Assembly (NCBI RefSeq): GCF_029784135.1
Contig: NC_073745.1
Location: 103,868,125 to 103,932,124, forward strand
Direction of reading: 5' to 3'
Length of the DNA: 64,000 bases
Source of the DNA: Toxorhynchites rutilus septentrionalis
Taxonomy: Eukaryota; Arthropoda; Insecta; Diptera; Culicidae
Part shown: positions 57,548-64,000 of the stretch, one piece after another
Numbering within the stretch: the stretch's first letter is position 1
How the letters are laid out: the number at the start of each line of letters is the position of its first letter
Program-made: the position numbers and the translations under genes
The notes under the pieces: model-generated
The model's input: only the letters and a program-made list of their open reading frames with translations
Told to the model about the DNA's origin: nothing
Database searches by the model: none

Positions 57548-60500
57548 AATAATTTTGAATGCAATGTTATAAAAAAATCCGTCGTAATTTAGGTTTATCA
57601 TTTGATAATGAAAATTCGATTCGGGTAGCTGCCACCCTATGTGCAACGTTTAAAAAAATTTAAAAATATTTAGGTTAAACGGTTTATTAGAAATATTTGA
57701 TAACAATAACAAGGGCCAATAAATGGATGCTTTCATTGAGTGAGGAGTGCGAACGTTTCGCTAAGCAATTTGAGTAAATTTTCGAATCAATTCTGATCAT
57801 TAACATGCACTGTTGATTGCTCGCTATCTAGAGAACTGAAACTAAAATACTGATATTTCCGAATAACTTAGTAGTTTCCAGCAGCAAAACGAAACATCAC
57901 AGAAGACGCAGAATGGCAACAGAAAATCCGAACCGAATCTATTCTGCGATAGCGGCGGAGACGATAGCAATAGCTTCAAAATAAATTTTATCTTTTGTTT
58001 TCCATCGAAGAATACAACTCTCAACGTTGGAAAATATCCTACTGTTAACCCGGAAACAATAATTAAAATCACGAAAATTGAATGATCGAATGAAAAAAAA
58101 TCACAAATAAGTCATTAACGATTTATCAGCCATCCAGCTAGCGACCGGACGGAATGAGAAATAACGACTTTCCAAATGGTGGTCTTAAGGCCGAATGGTT
58201 TAGTTTAGTTTTTTCAAATTGGATTTTTTCAATGCTTGAGACGAATGAACTGAGAAAGCCCAAAGGCTCTATATTTCAAAACACCATCATTACACCAATG
58301 AATCCAAACACATTTCTAAATTCGCAGAAACTCCTTCCAGCCAAAAATAATGATAGATAGATTTTTAGAATGTATCGAAATTTCTAAAACCGCAACGGTC
58401 GTTTGCGTTGTTTTCTATGAATTGATTCATGATTCATGATTGATTCATGTTCTCGCGAGAACAATACAAACACGTAACACACTCAGTATGCATCGCGACT
58501 TTCTTCTCGTACTATACACAGTGCGACTCCATGCGATTATTGGTTCCCCAACTACCGTTATTCATTTGATAACGCATAAAATCAACGATTGGTACAATCT
58601 CCACGGTATGAAAACCGACAATTTCTTTTCTGATTTGATTCTGCTCTACACTATGCTTGCTTCTTGCATATTCTGAAGATGCATTCTGTGGAGAAAAAAT
58701 TGATCCACAATTTTTGTGATTTCAATTCGAAACAGTTTTGAGCTATTGAAACTCGGTTTTGGGAAAATAAGTAACCAGCATTTCTCATACACCTTTTATC
58801 TTAAGGACTTACGACTTTGTTCAACCGTCAAAGGGGTATTAATGCTCAAAACTTTGCTACCGAAACGTAACGCTCTAGTTTTAGAAATTTGAAACATACA
58901 CCCTGGTACAGATTCAAATATGATGTGATGCAAAAGTACAGAGGCACTCTTCATCAGACGGCATGCAAATCGACGCGACCGAACAAAATTACACCCTACT
59001 ATGCGATATCTATGTTCAATTCTTTCTTTAGAATCGAGCAAAACCACTGTGTGGCAGCAACATTGAGGAAGACTGCTGCTGTTGGAGCGAGACGACTTGA
59101 ATTATGATGACGATGATGTTTTGAATTATAGAAGGTTTGAAATTCATAACAGAATATCATCAAATAGTCAAAAGATGCAACTTGAACAATTTTTTTGGCT
59201 CTCTCATCCCCAAACTTTCGCCGCTAGATATTTATTCTGGATGTGTGTAATCGAAATGAGCATTAATGCATTGCCCTCGCTTTCCCCCATTTAGTTAGTT
59301 TACGTGGGAGCAAGCGAACGCGGGCCTAACAGTTCCTAGCGCAATCAGACCTAATTTGAAAATTTAATTACTTCTGCTTTTGGGCTACTGCTGACGTTTC
59401 CGCAATGAGCCGCCCGGAATCATGATAGCATGATTGCGCCGTGTGCTGGCTTGCTTGCTTGCGTGGGAAATGGCAACAGTCCCAATCACAACAAGTATCA
59501 TTTGCAATCTCTCGTGTTGTTGTTTGGGAGACGGTTTTATGTCTTCCTGTGGCATTTCGAGTGAAATTTTGCTTGTGCGCTAGCTGTTGAGATGAGAGCA
59601 CTACTACTCGTACCTTTGGTGTGCTCCTCAACTATTCTTCAACTCGGCGGCGGCATCGACGGGACAAATGAAAGGAAACTTTTCGTCGCACTTCAAAGCC
59701 AAACGATTAAGCAAGCAAGCATCCGTAGGGAAGTTGAAATTGTCCAATTTCGTTCGAGCTTCTGACAAAAGAAGCGAGGAATCCGTCTGAAAGGGACTTA
59801 TATTTTGATTTTTTTTTGTATGTTTGACGAAAGGTAACAGAGAAAACAAATACTGAAAGTACAAATCAAGGTTTTGTCAAGAATAGCGGCGAATGTAAAA
59901 TTCCTGCTGGCATGTGGAGGAGGAAGTAAAATGGAAAGGTGCGTGAAGAAAAGATGGAATTTTTCCAGAATCTTTGTAAACAGCAGCCAGAGAAATGCGA
60001 AGAGATGAACATATTTCATTCCACAATATATCCAGGGTGGATCGTTTCGTACCTTCGGTTGTCGGTGGCTGTGTTTGTTCTCAAATATTTGACCGAGAAG
60101 TTAATACCGTGTTTCCCATGCATAATAATGACGTGCTTTAAGTACTCTGAATTGAGAAAATGAATGAATACATGCAAAGTACTTGAGTGCAGCTGGAAGA
60201 AACTTTCTTTAGAGAAGACTATTCTCTGTTCATAATGCGGCAACCATAATCCATGCTGTCGTTAAAGAGCCCAAAGGTAATGGCCGAGGGACATTCAAAT
60301 TTTCGACAAGATTTGGAAAGACTTATGACGGCTTCATCTTGCGTTGAAAATTTGTATAGCTTTGTGGAAACCTAGCACGAGACAGGTTTCTAATTGGGAG
60401 CACTTGTTTTATTGTTTGGCATGTTCTTTGTTAACGTAATTAGAACTCAACTTTGTGTTGGTATCTGTAAATTTAAATCTCAAATGCATATATCGTTTTA

Positions 60501-61246
60501 CAAAATTTCTAAATCTCCAAATTGGAAATTTGTTGAGTGATGTGTTGAGATTCAAAACGTTCACTCTAATATAAAATTGCAAATTTCAAAACATATGATA
60601 ACTGATCCCCCTGGGAACACGCGGTACACAACGCCCCGACCAGTATCTTTCTAAACAAACAAATCACGCTTCCAAATCGAAAACAAACCGGCTAATCGTC
60701 TCATCCGAGTTTCCCTTCTTCAACTGCAGTCAACTGGGGTCATCCCAAATGAAGCTCACAAATTGATTTGTAATCAGCGGGCCACGTTTTACGTCGTCAC
60801 GACTTCATCCGCTTCAGTCTCTGCCATGGGCTTTCCCAACTCACAGCCAACAGGAGGGACCCGCCGAATCGGATCTCATTATATACTTCTCTAAATAATC
60901 ATCTTTATTAATCCCATTCATCCATTCTGCGCTTCGAATCGAAATATCATCATAACCAAGTCAAAATGGAGTGCTCTCAGGCTTGAGTGATTTCCTCCAC
61001 ATGGGAAATAAAACAGCGAACCTAGTTCATCGTTAATCCTAATTTCATGCCTCTTCTGGGCCTTATTTACTCTGGTACTGATTTGTTCACGTTGGAAGAT
61101 TATATATGGGTTTTATTTCGACCTATACTCAATATCTTATTTTGCATTTGTTATTTTTGTTTTGTTAATTTTTGAGTTCAGATATATGCCACAATTTTAA
61201 CTAATTCGAAACTCATTTTTTTATGAAGCGAATAATTAACGCGGCA
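57548..61246. other. Unassigned; repeat fragments to about 58450, then GC-balanced sequence
   Basis: No gene recognised. 57790-57835 matches 11020-11065. 58040-58300 carries the CCCGGAAACA and CCAGCTAGCGACCGGACGG blocks shared with 11.8, 48.2 and 55.5 kb. 58418-58460 has repeated GATTCATGATTGATTCATG and a palindromic TTCTCGCGAGAA. 59080-60990 lacks transposon hallmarks, and its short frames lie on both strands. Confidence 0.45.
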
Positions 61247-62880
61247 TTCAGTATAGAGGTAGATATGGTTCGACAATGTTTTAGCCTCAGTTATTTTAAG
61301 CAAAATTGTAGAACAAAGTTTCATTCTATATCTTGAAATAACCGATATAGCGCTTTTTTTCTAAGTTGCGTTAGGGTTTGATGGTGACCCTACGTTTTTT
61401 TGCTCTAACTTTTATATTGCAAACTTTACATGCAAACTGTCTTCAGTAGACTTTTAGAGCTTACTAAGACAAACATTTTGCGATGCGAGAACTTGTCAAT
61501 ATCGCAACTCTACTCAAAGTTATTGATATTTTTTCCCAAAAAATACACTCTCTTCATTCGCTTGTCATTCTTTTTGGGGCAAACATGAAAAATATTCGTT
61601 GACGGCATTTGAAAAACATACTTGACTCTATATAATGTGGGATTTCCAAAACTATGTTATTTTTTTTAGTATTTAAGTGAACTAAAATTGAAATCATGAG
61701 TTTTTGGGTGAAAAAGCATCAATAACTTTAAGTAGGATTGAAGTATTGAAAAATTCTGCATAGCAAAATGTTGGTCATGATAAGCTCTAAAAGTCGTTCC
61801 AAGACAACTTTTATAGGATTTGAAATATAATAGTTAGAGCAAAAAAAAAACGTTCTTTCAGGGCGACCATGAAACTAAGAATAAAAAACGCTATATCAGA
61901 TATTTCAAGAGATAAAATATAACTTTGTTCTACAAAGCTACTTAAAAAAATGATTTTTTATTTCATCGAAAATTTTGGTCACCCTATTTTTGGTAACATG
62001 AAAATGAGCGCTCTATCATATGGAACAACTTTGTGAAACACAGTTTTTGTCTAGAGAATAAAGATCTTTCATAAAGTTGTTTATAGCGCTTTCTGCATGA
62101 AAAAAACCGGTTTTTGCTCTAATTTGTATATATAAATCATACATCAAAACTGTCTCGAGACGACTTTTAGAGCTTATCATGACCAACATTTTGCGATGCA
62201 GAACTTATATCTTAATACTGATCAAAGTTATTGATGCTTTTTCACCCAAAAACTCATGATTTCAATTTGAGTTTGCTCGAATACAATAGTTTTGGATTTG
62301 GAAATCCCACATTTGGAAATCCCACATTATGTAGAGTCGAGTATGCTCGTTCAAATGCCGTCAACGAACATTTTTTATGTTCGCCCCAAAATTAATGACA
62401 AGCGAATGGAGAGAGCGTATTTTTGGGGAGAAAAATCAATAACTTTGATTAGAGTTGCGATATTGACAAGTTCTGCATCGAAAAATGTCTGTCCTAGTAA
62501 GCTCGAAAAGTCTTTTGAAGGCAGTTTTCAGAAAATTTGCAATATAAAAGTTAAAGCAAAAACACCGTTTTTTCATCGTGACCCTAACGCAACTTAGAAA
62601 AAAAGCGCTACATCGGTTATGAACTTATAAACTTTGTTCTTAAAAGTTTTCTCGAATAACTGGGGCTATAACATTGTAGAGCTATGTTTACCTCTATCTA
62701 TAAAGATAACAAAGTTAGAATTTTTATTTCATCGTGAATGTTGGTCACCCTATTTTTGACAACATCAAAATAAGCACTCTATCATATGCAACAACTTTTT
62801 GTCTAGAGAATAACTGTCGAGCTCTTGATGCTAATTTCCACTTAAATGCACTTTCTGGACCATTGTGCATTGTTTGCTAC
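61247..62880. repeat. Imperfect palindrome of about 1.45 kb (foldback repeat) plus flank
   Basis: Text from 61247 (ATAGAGGTAGATATGG, GTAGAACAAAGTTT, AACCGATATAGCGC, TTGCGTTAGGGTT) reappears in reverse complement from about 62703 inwards. Matching inner blocks are GTTGACGGCATTTGAA/TTCAAATGCCGTCAACG and AACATTTTG.GATGC with GCTCTAAAAGTCG-type text. The centre is near 61975. TTTCATCG.GAATTTTGGTCACCC and AGCACTCTATCATATG also appear as direct repeats (about 61960-62020 and 62728-62790). No coding sequence. A partial relative is at 3205-3440. Confidence 0.85.
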
Positions 62881-62928
62881 TCGAATGGCTGTCATGAGCA
62901 GGCGACAATGGGACAAGATACACGATTT

Positions 62929-63715
62929 TTTTTATTATCTAAAATATATATTTTTATTAAGGCTCATATGGCGTCAACCTGACGGGGCCGGGAGTTCAAT
63001 ATTTCGACAATGTTTACCTTATAACTATGTTAGTAATATGTAACCGATTACTCGCGGTTGGCTCGAGGTTAGTATTACAAGTGTTTTCGTAATTGTGATG
63101 TTGCTGTCTTCAATGATCTGTACCTGTGCCCGACACGGGATACTTCCTATTGGGATGCAGCTGACCATTAATCAGCAACGCCCCCCTAGTCTGTACCCCA
63201 TATCTAGCGTGGTGCGTCTTCTCGAGGAATCCAGGATAGAATGGTCACTAGCCGGCGCAATCATCAGCTCGTGTAGAGTTGTCATGAGCGGTACAACCTT
63301 TGGCTTTTGTTGAATCATCAGTGGACTGCACAACCTTTGGCCCGTGTATCTGTAAAGAGTGTGTGTATGTATTTCCGCGACTAAGTAAAAGTTTATAGAT
63401 CGGATAGGAGGGATACGAAACAGGGACACAACGAAGGAAACATCATTAAACGTTGACATCGGCGTTTCTGAGGAACAGGTATAGATGAAGCAGGAGATCA
63501 GGATCACGGCTACCTAAGATATCCCGGACGGGGATATCCGATTGTCTGCCTTGTGCTCTTAGTGCTCTAGAGAGCTGAGAGCGAGCAGCATGGAACCGGA
63601 TACACGACCAGACAATATGCTCGATGTCGTGGTAGCCATCGCCACAATCACAAAGATTGTTTGCTGCGAGCCCAATGCGATAGAGATGCGCGTTTAGGTT
63701 GTAGTGATTGGACAT
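62929..63715 (-). mobile_element. 5'-truncated non-LTR retrotransposon with 14-bp TSD
   Basis: AAGATACACGATTT occurs directly outside both ends (62915-62928 and 63716-63729), a perfect 14-bp target-site duplication. Read on the minus strand, the element starts inside ORF2, has a stop at 63446, then a roughly 510-bp 3' untranslated region, and ends with TTAATAAAAATATATATTTT and a short A-run. It is related to the fragment at 21214-22152. Confidence 0.93.
63446..63715 (-). pseudogene. Non-LTR ORF2 C-terminal fragment
   Basis: Starting at 63715 (MSNHYNLNAHLYRIGLAA), the minus-strand frame carries the tail CDCGDGYHDIEHIVWSC (C-X-C, H-X3-H, C) and the VRDIL...LLLHLYLFL ending seen also at 21.3 kb. 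This segment follows the RNase H or reverse-transcriptase domains in the parent element; those are absent. The frame is intact to its natural stop, but only because the insertion is so short. It is not an independent gene. Confidence 0.85.
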
Positions 63716-63729
63716 AAGATACACGATTT

Positions 63730-64000
63730 GTTACCTGTAAGAAATTTGCATGCGTTTTGTAAATCCTGCTCATCTCACTTTATTTATATGCTTTCACTTT
63801 CATCGACAGGAGCATCGTTTTGAGATTTTTTTTTTCAAATAGAGTGGAACACAGCGAGGACCGCAAAATAGTTTACATATGATTTGCTTCAGTCTCAGAG
63901 TATGTCACGTGACAATTTTGCATGATAATTTTTTGCTCAATATTTAAGGTCACAAGAAACTGCTCATGACTTTCATGAATCATTGGATAGTGTTCCTAAA
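63730..64000. other. Unassigned end of window
   Basis: Nothing recognised. Confidence 0.4.

Overview
This 64 kb window is insect genomic DNA, most likely from a culicine-type mosquito. The evidence is the mix of decayed mobile elements: mariner (D,D34D), a DD37E Tc1/mariner group known from mosquitoes, insect-type Helitrons, tRNA-derived SINEs with precise target-site duplications, non-LTR retrotransposon 3' fragments with a C-X-C...H-X3-H-X4-C tail, a hAT remnant, several MITE-like or foldback repeats, and long microsatellites. The lineage call rests on recognising families by eye, not on a search. There is no bacterial-style gene organisation, no CRISPR array, no rRNA gene and no convincing functional tRNA.

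Layout. 0-10 kb: simple repeat, dispersed repeats, a mariner copy (4720-5924), a tRNA-derived SINE fragment, one candidate host first exon (8403-8584, ending at a GTAAGT donor) and a hAT remnant with a perfect 8-bp target-site duplication (8846-9960). 10-20 kb: a 617-bp MITE with perfect 23-bp inverted repeats, minisatellites, a roughly 100-copy octamer array, and (TA)n and hexamer arrays. 20-30 kb: a second mariner copy split by a non-LTR retrotransposon, a degenerate GAATCTG-type array and the first DD37E element. 30-40 kb: a truncated SINE, a MITE-like element, a 160-bp tandem repeat next to a decayed Tc1-like transposase, and a third mariner split by a 2-kb foldback element. 40-50 kb: a Helitron complex whose 1999-bp core is tandemly duplicated almost identically, plus a SINE. 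50-64 kb: another SINE, the second DD37E copy, a tandem duplication split by a non-LTR fragment, a 1.5-kb imperfect palindrome and a non-LTR insertion with a 14-bp target-site duplication.

Every transposase, reverse transcriptase or helicase reading frame I can recognise is broken by frameshift, deletion or 5' truncation. The genes therefore do not form a working pathway. The window is a layered record of insertions in an intergenic or intronic region. The GC-richer, non-repetitive islands (about 7.2-8.6, 15.2-16.3, 23.6-24.9, 31.0-31.4, 32.3-33.6, 39.8-41.8, 53.6-54.8 and 59.1-61.0 kb) are where host exons or regulatory DNA would most plausibly lie, but only the 8.4 kb exon shows a gene-like signal. 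I found no convincing new biological system. The most informative structures are the duplicated Helitron unit, the nested insertions, and the inverted-repeat families that recur across the window.
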